A stretch of DNA of 62,550 nucleotides from assembly GCA_017307285.1 (NCBI GenBank), contig JAFKFI010000059.1, positions 1 to 62,550 on the forward strand, read 5' to 3'. Positions within the stretch are counted from its first letter, which is position 1; each line of letters opens with the position of its first letter. This document shows, piece by piece, positions 1 to 8,187 of the stretch. A model generated the notes under the pieces. That model ran no database searches. It was given only the letters and a program-made list of their open reading frames with translations, and was not told where the DNA came from. The DNA comes from Alphaproteobacteria bacterium. Its GTDB lineage: Bacteria > Pseudomonadota > Alphaproteobacteria > Acetobacterales > Acetobacteraceae. Position numbers and translations under genes: made by a program.

Positions 1-148
1 GAAGGCGCTGCTACGCAAGGCCGCAGCCCGCACCCGCGAAGCGCTCTGGAACGCAATCGGGCACCTCCTCAAAGCTTTCAGTCCAGACGAGTGCCGATCA
101 TATCTCCACCACGCCGGCTATGCCTCCGAGTAAACCGAAAATGCTCTA
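1..148 (+). mobile_element. Right end of an IS630-family insertion sequence (rest lies outside the window)
   Basis: The first 133 bases encode the end of an IS630-type transposase. Shortly after its stop codon the sequence passes, at a TA dinucleotide (147-148), into the interior of a dehydrogenase gene. IS630 elements duplicate a TA target, which fits. The left end and most of the transposase are beyond the window edge, so the length and the terminal inverted repeat cannot be checked. Confidence 0.7.
2..133 (+). CDS. IS630-family transposase, C-terminal 43 residues
   Basis: The open frame enters from the left edge and ends at TAA 131-133. The tail reads ALLRKAAARTREALW, then FSPDECRSYLHHAGYASE. 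This ECxxY...AGY ending is typical of the C-terminus of IS630-type DDE transposases, just before the right inverted repeat. The catalytic DDE residues would lie upstream, outside the window, so activity cannot be judged. Confidence 0.75.
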   Translation, partial: KALLRKAAARTREALWNAIGHLLKAFSPDECRSYLHHAGYASE

Positions 149-255
149 ACGCCGCGCTGTTCCTGGCGTCGGACGAGGCCGGGTTCGTGACGGGCGTCGC
201 GCTGCCGGTCGATGGCGGCGCATTGGTGCGGATCGGCGAGAATCGGGCGAATTGA
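148..255 (+). pseudogene. 3' fragment of a short-chain dehydrogenase gene cut by the IS
   Basis: Directly after the IS end an open frame of 35 codons reads AALFLASDEAGFVTGVALPV and continues DGG, ending at TGA 253-255. The pattern FLASDEAGFVTG...VDGG is the conserved C-terminal part of classical short-chain dehydrogenase/reductases. The nucleotide-binding motif and YxxxK site are missing, so this is the stump of a gene broken by the insertion. It ends 10 bases before the convergent FUSC gene. Confidence 0.7.
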
Positions 256-265
256 AGGGACGAAG

Positions 266-1387
266 TCATTCGGTCGCTGAAGCGGGCGTGGGCTCGGCCG
301 GCCACAGCAGCAGCGAGACGACGAGCAGGATTGCGAGCCCCGCCAGGATTCCGGCGAAGCGGTCGAGGCCCGGCAGGAGGCTGTCCGGCGGCCCCAAGCC
401 TTGCACGATCATCATGATCCAAACGATCGAGGCCTGGGTGCCGACATAGCCAACGCCGCGCGTGCTGCTCTGCACGTACGAGCCGAACCAGACGCCGGTC
501 ACCAGCAAGACGATCCAGGGCAGAAACTCGCTCGGCGAGAGCGAGAGGGCAACCAGCGCCATAAGGCCGCCCAGTGCGCAGCCGAGCATTCGCTGCACCG
601 CCCGGCCGGCGATCAACCGTCCGTTCTCCAGCGGATGATCGCCCAGTACTGGCACGGCCATCACGGCGGCGACGGTTATCGCCATTTGCGACAGGCCCGG
701 CAGATCGAACCAGCTCCACGCCCAAGGCAGCAGCATCACGGTGATCCCGGTGCGGATCGCGTGCAGCACCGCCGGCCAGCGCGCCCCCAAGAGGTCCGAC
801 CAGCCGGGCGGGGGTGGCGCGGGGGCGGGCGGGGTGTCAGAGGCGAGGATCGTCACCACCAGCAGCGCGGAAAGCGAGCCCATCGTGACCTCGCCCACTC
901 GATAGAGGGCGGAATGGAAAATCGCGGTGGGATCGTCGATCGACATCAGCACGATGAGGTTGGCGGTGATGGCGAAGAACAGCCAGGCGTAGGCGTGCGG
1001 GCTCACGAGCGAGCCGAGCATCCCCAGCGCTGCCACGGTGAACAGGAACAGAGAGCCGGCGACGTGGTCGTGAGCAACGAACGGCATGATCGCGAGTGCC
1101 GCCGCCGCGCCGGCGATCGTGCCGGCGATCCTGAGGATGACGCGCTGGACCGAGCCGGGTCGCGTCGCCTGGACCGACATGAAGCCGCTGATTCCCGCCC
1201 ACCACGGCATGTCCATGTGGCCGAGCAGCGCCAGCGTGACCGAGATGCTGACCGACAGCGCCGTGATCGTCGCCTGCCGCGCGCGCGGACCGGTTGGCCC
1301 GATGTCCTTCAGCTCGGCCCACAGCGAGCCGAGCAGGCCCTCAAAGGCGACGAGTTCGTCCAACGATTTCCGCAAGGCGCCGATCAC
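266..1387 (-). CDS. FUSC-family inner-membrane protein (aromatic acid / fusaric acid efflux type), 373 aa
   Basis: This is an integral membrane protein with at least ten hydrophobic stretches in two similar halves (roughly residues 40-185 and 205-365), the pattern of the FUSC/AaeB-YccS group. Known members export aromatic acids with an HlyD-type partner. The start is GTG 1387, and its GTGA overlaps the stop of the upstream hlyD-like gene, so the two are translationally coupled. At 373 residues it is much shorter than AaeB (about 650) and lacks a large cytoplasmic domain. Substrate unknown. Confidence 0.8.
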   Translation of the reverse strand: MIGALRKSLDELVAFEGLLGSLWAELKDIGPTGPRARQATITALSVSISVTLALLGHMDMPWWAGISGFMSVQATRPGSVQRVILRIAGTIAGAAAALAIMPFVAHDHVAGSLFLFTVAALGMLGSLVSPHAYAWLFFAITANLIVLMSIDDPTAIFHSALYRVGEVTMGSLSALLVVTILASDTPPAPAPPPPGWSDLLGARWPAVLHAIRTGITVMLLPWAWSWFDLPGLSQMAITVAAVMAVPVLGDHPLENGRLIAGRAVQRMLGCALGGLMALVALSLSPSEFLPWIVLLVTGVWFGSYVQSSTRGVGYVGTQASIVWIMMIVQGLGPPDSLLPGLDRFAGILAGLAILLVVSLLLWPAEPTPASATE

Positions 1388-2352
1388 GGGAAGATCACCG
1401 TCCGCGCATCGGCGCCCATAAAGAGCGTGAGCCCGTCCGCATCGTCCAGCGTTATTGTGACCGGGAAGCGGCGCTGCAAGCGGATCCAGTCGGTGCTGGG
1501 GGCGACGTAGGGCAGCAGCTTCTGGGCTTCTGGGTCGCGGCTAATGCCGCGTGCGACGCCGGCGATGTGGCCGCGGTGAAGGTGCCAGGGCTCGGAGTCG
1601 AGCCACACCCAGGCGGTGCCGCCCTCGCGGAAGCCGCGGATGTAGTCCTGCTTGTAGTTGGCGACGATGCGCCAGGCGTGCGCGTCCACGATGCCGATGA
1701 GGGGCACGTTCTCGCGCGCGGTGTCGCCGACCCGCGTGGTCAGCGCGTTGATCGTCCCGTCGGTGGGGGCGACAACGTGGGTGCGCGCGAGTTGCCATTG
1801 CGCGGTGCCCATCTCGGCTTCGGCGCGTGCCTGCGCCGCCTGGTGCATCGCGAGCTGCGCCCGTGCCCGAACGATGCGCGAGTTCGCGGTGTCCCGCGCC
1901 GCCTGCGCAACTCGCAGCTGCTCGCTCGACCGGTCGAGCGTCTGGCGGGACACGTCTTGCGTCGAGCTCAGTGATGTCATGCGCCGCTGGGTCTCTTCTG
2001 CGTACTGCTCGGTCGCGACCGTCGCGTTGTAGTTGTCCTGCGCGACGGCGATCTCCTGCTGGTCAGCTGCGATTTGCGCACGAGCCTCCTCGATCTCCGC
2101 CTGCCGCTGCGCGATGACGAGCTGGAATGGCACCGGGTCGATCGTCACCAGCGGGTCGCCCCGCTTGACCGTCTGGTTGTCGACGACGTGCACGGCGACG
2201 ATCTGCCCCGTTACCTGCGGCGCCACGCCCACCAGGTCGGAGCGCACATAGGCATCATCCGTATAAGCAACGATGCTGGTCGCGATCTCGTAAGCAACGA
2301 ACGCTGCGAGCAGGCCACCTAGCACCAGCGTCACACGCCTTCGCCGCCTCAC
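1384..2352 (-). CDS. HlyD/EmrA-family membrane fusion (periplasmic adaptor) protein, 322 aa
   Basis: The protein has a basic N-terminus, one membrane anchor (about residues 6-25), a lipoyl-like half with VAPQVTGQIVAV and VKRGDPLVTID, a long Ala/Gln-rich helical hairpin, and the second half (VVAPTDGTI, near 195). This is the classical adaptor order. The start was set at GTG 2352, preceded by a GGGGAGAGG ribosome site; a longer frame to 2463 would run into the divergent MFS gene. It is coupled to the FUSC gene, as in AaeA-AaeB, and should link that pump to an outer-membrane channel that is not encoded here. Confidence 0.88.
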   Translation of the reverse strand: MRRRRRVTLVLGGLLAAFVAYEIATSIVAYTDDAYVRSDLVGVAPQVTGQIVAVHVVDNQTVKRGDPLVTIDPVPFQLVIAQRQAEIEEARAQIAADQQEIAVAQDNYNATVATEQYAEETQRRMTSLSSTQDVSRQTLDRSSEQLRVAQAARDTANSRIVRARAQLAMHQAAQARAEAEMGTAQWQLARTHVVAPTDGTINALTTRVGDTARENVPLIGIVDAHAWRIVANYKQDYIRGFREGGTAWVWLDSEPWHLHRGHIAGVARGISRDPEAQKLLPYVAPSTDWIRLQRRFPVTITLDDADGLTLFMGADARTVIFP

Positions 2353-2462
2353 AGTCCTCTCCCCTTGATCCGGCGCCCACGTCGTCCGGCATCGTGGACA
2401 GGGCGCTGGTTGGAATCCTAGCTTGCTCGAACAATCGTACGGAAGGCCGATCCGCGGTGCCA

Positions 2463-3692
2463 ATGTCTGTCGCGCCTCCGGACGAGTTCCGCCGTGGCTG
2501 GCCCGTAGTGCTGGCCTGCTTCGGGACAGCGGTGCTGGCCTGGGGGCTCAGTTCCTACGGGCAGGCGGTGTTCCTCGCCGAGCTCAAGAAGGCGCATGGC
2601 TGGTCGACCTCGCTGATCGGCACCGGCACGACTGTGTCGTTCCTGTTTGGCGCCTGCCTGCTGCCCTGGGTCGGTCGTGCCGTCGAGCGGCTCGGACCGC
2701 GCACCGTGCTGTGCTGCGGCGTGGCCGCGTTGGCCTTGGGCGCGATCGGGGTCAGCCGGGTGCGCGCACCATGGCAGCTCTATGCGTACGACCTGGTGAT
2801 GGGGTTCGGCTGGGCGTGGTCGAGCTCCGCCGCGATCGCCACCACGCTGGCCGGCTGGTTCGACCGGCGGCGCGGCTTCGCGCTTGGCTTGGCGCTGTGC
2901 GGCGCGAGCGCGGGCGGCTTCGTGGTGGCCCCCGTGCTCGTCGCGCTGAGTGCCCGGATCGGTTTTGCTGATGCGGTGCTCGGAGTCGCCGGCGGCCTTA
3001 TGCTGGCGCTGATCCCGCTGATTCTTGTCGCCGTGAGAGGCGGCGGGGCGCCGCCCGCGCGGCGGATCATCGGGTCCGGGCAGGAAAACCGCGAACTGAC
3101 CACCATCGGCAGCCAGGCGGAGGCTCTACGCAGCGCCCATTTCTGGTCGTTCACCGCGCCGTTCGCGCTGGCGATTTCGGCGCAGGTCGGCTTCATCGTC
3201 CATCAGGTCGCGCTCCTCCTGCCTCGGCTGGGCGCCGACGGAACCTCCATCGCGATCGCCGGGAGTAGCGTCGCGGCGCTTGGCGGCCGGCTCGGGCTCG
3301 GTGCCATAGTGGACCGGCTCAACCAGCGGCGGGCGGCGGCGATGGTGTTTCTCACCCAAGCGTCAGGGCTCGCGCTGATGCTGGCGCTGCGGCACCATCC
3401 GGCGGTGCTGTATGCTGGAAGCGCAGTGTTCGGCCTCGGCGTCGGTAGCCTCATCCTGCTGCCGGCGGTGATCGTGCAGCGAGAGTTCGCCGCTGCGTCC
3501 TTCGGTCTGGTGGTCGGCCTGTGTACGGCGGTCGGCCAGGTGGTCTACGCTTTCAGCCCGGCACTGCTCAGCGTGGTGCACGACCGGACGCACGGTTACG
3601 TGGTACCTCTCGCGCTATGCATTGGCCTGCACGTGCTCGGTGCCTGCATCATATTGCAGTGGCGATGGCGCCCGGGGGCGCGAGGCGGCTGA
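2463..3692 (+). CDS. MFS transporter, 409 aa
   Basis: It has twelve predicted membrane spans with the MFS inter-helix pattern (GRAVERLGPRTVL between spans 2 and 3, repeated as GAIVDRLNQRRAA in the second half). It resembles the oxalate/formate and monocarboxylate-like group. ATG 2463 is chosen because the hydrophobic part starts soon after it; an in-frame start at 2394 would add an unlikely N-terminus. No clear ribosome site is visible. It is divergent from hlyD-FUSC with about 110 bp between, and its end overlaps the end of the convergent FUSC gene. Confidence 0.85.
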   Translation: MSVAPPDEFRRGWPVVLACFGTAVLAWGLSSYGQAVFLAELKKAHGWSTSLIGTGTTVSFLFGACLLPWVGRAVERLGPRTVLCCGVAALALGAIGVSRVRAPWQLYAYDLVMGFGWAWSSSAAIATTLAGWFDRRRGFALGLALCGASAGGFVVAPVLVALSARIGFADAVLGVAGGLMLALIPLILVAVRGGGAPPARRIIGSGQENRELTTIGSQAEALRSAHFWSFTAPFALAISAQVGFIVHQVALLLPRLGADGTSIAIAGSSVAALGGRLGLGAIVDRLNQRRAAAMVFLTQASGLALMLALRHHPAVLYAGSAVFGLGVGSLILLPAVIVQREFAAASFGLVVGLCTAVGQVVYAFSPALLSVVHDRTHGYVVPLALCIGLHVLGACIILQWRWRPGARGG

Positions 3693-5655
3693 GGGCGGCA
3701 TCTATGCGCAGCAGCAGGCGGCCGGCGATGTGGCCCGGGTCGCTCCGGTCGAGCTCGGTCGGCAGGCTAGCCAGCAGTAGATCGTCGCTGCCCTCGGGAG
3801 GACGGGCGGCGACGGACCGCCAGGCTTCACGTAGCTGCTCGGTGGTGAAGGCGATGCGCGCTGCCGCCTCGCGGATGGTCGGCGCCACGGCGGGTTCGGG
3901 GGATCGGGCGGCAGCGAGGCTGAGATCGCCGAGCTCGCGTGCCCAGAACACGCATACGGATAGGAACAGCAGGCGACGGCGTTGCGCCTCGTGGCCCAGC
4001 GCCGCCAACCCATGCAGTGCCGGCTGCGAGGCAGCGCGCAAGTCCTGCAAGCGCTGCTCGGCAGTGAGCACCAAGCCGAGTACCGCCGGGTCCGGCGTGC
4101 CCACAAGCACGGCGGCGGCCGCGCGCGATACCAGGGAGCCTATGGCCGGCAACAGCGCCTCGACTGCGGCGAACGTGACGTCTCGGGTCGGTCGCGCGAG
4201 CACAACGCAGGCCACGCCGATGCCGCACACCGCTCCCACTGCCGTCTCCTGCAGCCTCAGCAGCAGCACCTCGGGTGCGAAATAACCGAGCATCCCGAAG
4301 AGCATCCCAAGGGCGATGGTGATCCAGAAGATCATCATCCCATAGGCGGCGGCGAACGCATCGAAGGCCAGCAGCACTGCAGCGATGAGCACCAGCAGGC
4401 TCACTAGCATCTGGCCCGCGAGCAGGGTGGCGAGCAGCACCCCGGCCACCACGCCGGCCAGCGTCCCCGACATGAACTGCACCGCCTTGGCGATCGATTC
4501 GCCCCGCGAGCGGGTGCCCTGGAACAGCGCGAATGCCGCGAACGCCGCCCAGTACCAGCGGTTCGGAGAAATCAGCTCGCCGCCCAGGATCGCGAGTCCA
4601 GCGGCCAGCGACCCTTGCAGCGCCGGTCGTAATCCGGAACTCGCGGTGACTGCGGCGGGCGCGGATGGCAAGACGGCGACCGGCCGAAGCGGCGTGTCCA
4701 GCAAATGCGCGAGCGCCACCAGCACCCGGCCGAGCCGCGACTGGAATCGTTCGACCACTGGCCCGACAGATGGCATCTGGTCTGCCCGCAGCGCGTCGCG
4801 CAACGCGATCAGCAGCGCGTGCAGTCGGGGGCGTTCGGCCGGCTGCCCCAGATCGACCACGGCGATCCGCGCGATTCGCTCGGTGGCGAGCTCGAGCTCC
4901 ACCAGCCGCAGGCTGAGGGCCGCCGCCGCGCCATCCGTGGCGGCTGTGGCGCCGACGCGCATCTGCGCCATCATCGCCGCCTCGCTCACGCGCTGCACAT
5001 CGTGCATCAGCCGCTCGCGCGCGTTGCCGGCCCAAGTGCCGCTGCGCAACGCCGGCTCGATGCCGTCAAGCGTCCGCGCCACCCCGCGCCGCAGCGCGCT
5101 TCGCAAACGGACGAATTCGGTCGCCGGCCGCTCGGGCAGCAGGACGAAACGCATGAGCGCGGCACTACCGGCAGCCAACACGGCAACCGCGCAAGCCGCC
5201 GGCAAATGCGGAAGCGTGCCGTGCGTGACCAGGTTGATGACGTACGCGATCAGCCCCACCATGCCGAGTGAACCCCAACGGGTTCCGAGGGAGCCAGCAT
5301 AGATCGCGACAAACACCACCAGCACCATCGCCCCCGCGCCGAGCCAGCTGTAGTCGGCGAGCATCGCCGCGAGCGCGCTCGCGACGATGGCTGGGATAGG
5401 CGCCAGTGCCATAGTGGTTGCCTGCTGCTTCCGGCCGGTATCGCGGTTCGTCGCGGCGATGAACAGGCTCAGCGCGAAGCCCAGCACGCGATCGGACACC
5501 GTTAGCGGGAGCCAGCTGCCCAAAAGCACCACCAGCCCAAACGTCAGCAACCCGCCGAACGTCGCCCGAATGGCGGCAAGCAGCCGGAGCCACGCCGGAT
5601 CAGGCGGGAATATCGCTTCCAGCGCGGCTCGCGCCGCTGCGCGCCGGTTACGCAT
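3649..5655 (-). CDS. FUSC-family transporter, full-length AaeB/YccS type, 668 aa
   Basis: Two hydrophobic blocks (about residues 20-165 and 345-490) are separated and followed by soluble helical segments, the full architecture of the FUSC family (aromatic acid exporters such as AaeB). The start is taken as ATG 5655; GTG 5658 is equally possible. The last 44 bases overlap the 3' end of the convergent MFS gene. This is the second FUSC gene within 5.4 kb; no adaptor gene lies directly beside it, so it might share the HlyD protein encoded at 1384-2352. Confidence 0.83.
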   Translation of the reverse strand: MRNRRAAARAALEAIFPPDPAWLRLLAAIRATFGGLLTFGLVVLLGSWLPLTVSDRVLGFALSLFIAATNRDTGRKQQATTMALAPIPAIVASALAAMLADYSWLGAGAMVLVVFVAIYAGSLGTRWGSLGMVGLIAYVINLVTHGTLPHLPAACAVAVLAAGSAALMRFVLLPERPATEFVRLRSALRRGVARTLDGIEPALRSGTWAGNARERLMHDVQRVSEAAMMAQMRVGATAATDGAAAALSLRLVELELATERIARIAVVDLGQPAERPRLHALLIALRDALRADQMPSVGPVVERFQSRLGRVLVALAHLLDTPLRPVAVLPSAPAAVTASSGLRPALQGSLAAGLAILGGELISPNRWYWAAFAAFALFQGTRSRGESIAKAVQFMSGTLAGVVAGVLLATLLAGQMLVSLLVLIAAVLLAFDAFAAAYGMMIFWITIALGMLFGMLGYFAPEVLLLRLQETAVGAVCGIGVACVVLARPTRDVTFAAVEALLPAIGSLVSRAAAAVLVGTPDPAVLGLVLTAEQRLQDLRAASQPALHGLAALGHEAQRRRLLFLSVCVFWARELGDLSLAAARSPEPAVAPTIREAAARIAFTTEQLREAWRSVAARPPEGSDDLLLASLPTELDRSDPGHIAGRLLLRIDAALSRLAPPGAIATAI

Positions 5656-5847
5656 CACCCGGAGAATACTCGCGTCTCGCTCTGGTCAGGCAGCCATCTC
5701 GCCCCTAGGGTGAGGCTCCGGGCCGTCGCTAACATGGCGGCCGGTTTCGCGCGCCTCGGTGCTGGCATTGATGAGGATCATGGCGGCTGTCCCGTTTCGC
5801 GCGGCGAGCCCGGAGTCTGTGGTGGCGCCGTTCCCATTGTCAAACTG

Positions 5848-6750
5848 ATGCGGTCGATCCAATCGCATACGCGCCGATCGCTGCTGGGTGGCCTTGCAGC
5901 GACGGCGCTCGGGCGGACCGCTTGCGCCGCCTGCGACGTGCACACCGTGGCGGAGACGAAGCTGCGGAACGTGGTAGGCTTCCTCACCATCGAGGTGAGC
6001 ATCGGCGGCGTGCCAGCCTCCTTGCTGCTTGACACCGGCGCCGAGGCGGGATTGGTCACGCCGGAAGCCGCGCTCCGCCTGCGCCTGCCGCTCGATCCTA
6101 GCCGCCAGACCCTCGTGCAAGGCACCGGCGGAGCGGGCGCTGTGATCCCACACGTCATGTTGGGCGGCCTCGCGATCGGCGGCCTGGAACTGCCGCCGCG
6201 CAGCGTGCCCGTCGGACCGCTCCCGGCGATACCCCGCACCTTGCCGCCGGTCGCCGGCCTACTGGGAGCCGATGTGCTGTCCGGTTTCAACGTTGAAATC
6301 GACACGCGCCACGGCCATCTTGCGCTGCACCGCGTCTCCGGTGAGTGCGACGTGCCGGTCCCGTGGGCGCACGACGTCGTGCCGCTGCGTCGGGTCGGCG
6401 ACCGGCTGATCGCGAGCGCCCGGCTCGATGACCACCCGCTCGACGCGCTGCTCGACACCGGTGCATTGTCGATCGCGCTCGACACCGGAGCTGCGCTCAA
6501 GCTCGGTGTTACTGCCGACACGCTAGCGAGCGACCCCGGGGGCATCAGCGGCGGGGTGGACATGCGGGAGGTGCCGTTCCACTGGCATCGCTTCGCCTCA
6601 CTCGCAATCGGGCGGATTGTCATTCGTCACCCCGTTCTCACCGTGACGCAGGTGCGTGAGGCAACGCCGATGCTGCTCGGCGCAAGCTGGTTTGCCGGCC
6701 GCCGGGTTTGGCTCTCATACGCCACTGCTCGGATGTTCGTTGCACACTAA
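5848..6750 (+). CDS. Exported retropepsin-like aspartic protease with two DTG lobes, 300 aa
   Basis: The start at ATG 5848 gives a basic N-terminus with HTRRSLLGGLAATA, a twin-arginine-like or Sec signal, so export is likely. Two aspartyl-protease motifs are seen: LLDTGAEAGLV (Asp62) and LLDTGALSIAL (Asp203), each followed by a hydrophobic-Gly region (GLLGADVLSG near 140; MLLGASWF near the end). A single chain with two active-site halves resembles a pepsin fold, whereas many bacterial retropepsins carry one half and dimerise. An open frame runs further upstream but looks non-coding. Substrate unknown. Confidence 0.75.
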   Translation: MRSIQSHTRRSLLGGLAATALGRTACAACDVHTVAETKLRNVVGFLTIEVSIGGVPASLLLDTGAEAGLVTPEAALRLRLPLDPSRQTLVQGTGGAGAVIPHVMLGGLAIGGLELPPRSVPVGPLPAIPRTLPPVAGLLGADVLSGFNVEIDTRHGHLALHRVSGECDVPVPWAHDVVPLRRVGDRLIASARLDDHPLDALLDTGALSIALDTGAALKLGVTADTLASDPGGISGGVDMREVPFHWHRFASLAIGRIVIRHPVLTVTQVREATPMLLGASWFAGRRVWLSYATARMFVAH

Positions 6751-6862
6751 CTATCAGATGATGCAGGACGGGCGGGTTGCCGGGTCAGGGGTGCGGGGTC
6801 ACGTTGTTCGACTGCCCGCACGAGCGAACCCGGCGGGGGTCGCTGCCTGAGGCTGCGACAGT

Positions 6863-7267
6863 CTAATTGTACTCCGCCAGCAGCGCCTGCATCTGCGGCC
6901 ATACCCGCTTGAATAGCGCCTCCTTGATGGCGCGTGCCCGATCATCTCCTGGCGAGGAATCGGGATGAAGCTCGCGTGCGATCAGGCGACGCACTGCGTT
7001 TAGTTGCTGTTGTACTTGCGGATCAGCCGGCTTCGGCGGCGGGGGTTCCTGCGGCTCGGGCATCTCGCGGGCCAGTTTCTGCGCCACGTCCCGCCAGCCG
7101 GTCGGCCGCATCGGCCCGACCACGCCCTCGCGCTCCATCCGGTCCAGATACGCCCGCGCCAGCCGCCAGTCCGTGCCCATGCGGGCACCGAGCTCGAATT
7201 GACGTACGCGCCTCATGCCGAGAACGCAAAAAACGGCGGCTTCGTAAGACGCGGAGCGATATCCCAT
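6863..7267 (-). CDS. Small protein: FtsK-gamma-like winged helix plus HPD-containing tail, 134 aa
   Basis: Residues 5-63 (SASYEAAVFCVLGMRRVRQF ... LDRMEREGVVGPMRPTGWRDV) resemble the gamma winged-helix of FtsK, which reads KOPS sites, including the D/ERMEEEGxVGP signature. A proline-rich linker (70-82) follows, then a helical tail with RELHPDSSPGDD; HPD is the hallmark of J domains, though the rest of that fold is not obvious. ATG 7267 was chosen because the similarity starts there; upstream codons are antisense to the hydrolase gene. Function unknown; DNA binding is an inference. Confidence 0.6.
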   Translation of the reverse strand: MGYRSASYEAAVFCVLGMRRVRQFELGARMGTDWRLARAYLDRMEREGVVGPMRPTGWRDVAQKLAREMPEPQEPPPPKPADPQVQQQLNAVRRLIARELHPDSSPGDDRARAIKEALFKRVWPQMQALLAEYN

Positions 7268-7395
7268 CGGACCCTGCCTGCTTTTGGGGCGAGGATGGGA
7301 CGGGCCGGTTAACGCGAGGCAAACGCCTCCTGTTGCCCTGATCGCCATCCGGCGCGATCCTCTCGGACAAGAAAACCGATAGGGATGGAAGCGAG

Positions 7396-8178
7396 ATGGC
7401 GGACGTGCCAGGCGCCGTGCAGGACCCGAACCGGGTCGTTGCCGAGGAAGTCCGGATCCGACACGGCTCCGACGCGGTTCCGGCCTATCTCGCAGCGCCG
7501 CGCGATGCCCGGAACAGTCCCGGCATTGTGGTGATCCATGAGGCGTTCGGCCTCGTCGAGCACATTCGGGACCTCGCCAGGCGCTTCGCCAATCTTGGCT
7601 ACACCGCGATCGCGCCCGACCTCTATGCCCGTGCTGGGGCCCCGGACCCGTCGAACATGCAATCGGTGATGACAACGATGTTCGGCCTGCCGGACGCCCA
7701 GGTGATCGGCGACCTCACCGCCGCCGTCGACCACGTGCGCGGATTGCCCTCTTCCAACGGGCGCGTCGGCTGCATCGGCTTCTGCTCCGGCGGGCGGCAG
7801 TCGCTGCTGCTGGCGTGCAGCGGTGCCAAGCTGAACGCGGCGGTTGATTGCTGGGGAGGCTTCATTACCCGTGCGTCCCCGGATGCGGAGACCACGGCCA
7901 ATCGCCCGGAAAAGCCGCTCGACCGGCTCGATCGGCTATCCTGCCCGCTGTTCGGGGTGTTCGGCGCGGAGGACCAGAACCCCTCGCCGCAGGACGCGGA
8001 GGAGATGGAGAAGCGCCTGAAGGCCGCCGGCAAGCCGCATCGGATCGAGGTCTTCCCGAATGCCGGCCACGCCTTCCTCGCGGACTATCGCCCAAGCTAT
8101 CGTCCGGGGCCAGCAGCCGAGTTATGGTCCGATCTCACCGGCTTCTTCGCCGAGCATCTCAAGCCCGGCGTGGCATAG
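7396..8178 (+). CDS. Dienelactone hydrolase family protein, 260 aa
   Basis: It is an alpha/beta hydrolase of carboxymethylenebutenolidase type. The family's Cys nucleophile is in GFCSGG (Cys130), the acid in GAEDQNPS (Asp193), the histidine in NAGHAF (His226), and the helper Glu in VIHEAFG (Glu49). Known members open dienelactones in the chlorocatechol branch, but many act on other esters. It is the first gene of a plus-strand group with a DHA2 exporter 9 bases downstream, so the two are probably cotranscribed. Confidence 0.88.
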   Translation: MADVPGAVQDPNRVVAEEVRIRHGSDAVPAYLAAPRDARNSPGIVVIHEAFGLVEHIRDLARRFANLGYTAIAPDLYARAGAPDPSNMQSVMTTMFGLPDAQVIGDLTAAVDHVRGLPSSNGRVGCIGFCSGGRQSLLLACSGAKLNAAVDCWGGFITRASPDAETTANRPEKPLDRLDRLSCPLFGVFGAEDQNPSPQDAEEMEKRLKAAGKPHRIEVFPNAGHAFLADYRPSYRPGPAAELWSDLTGFFAEHLKPGVA

Positions 8179-8187
8179 CCCGAGGCG

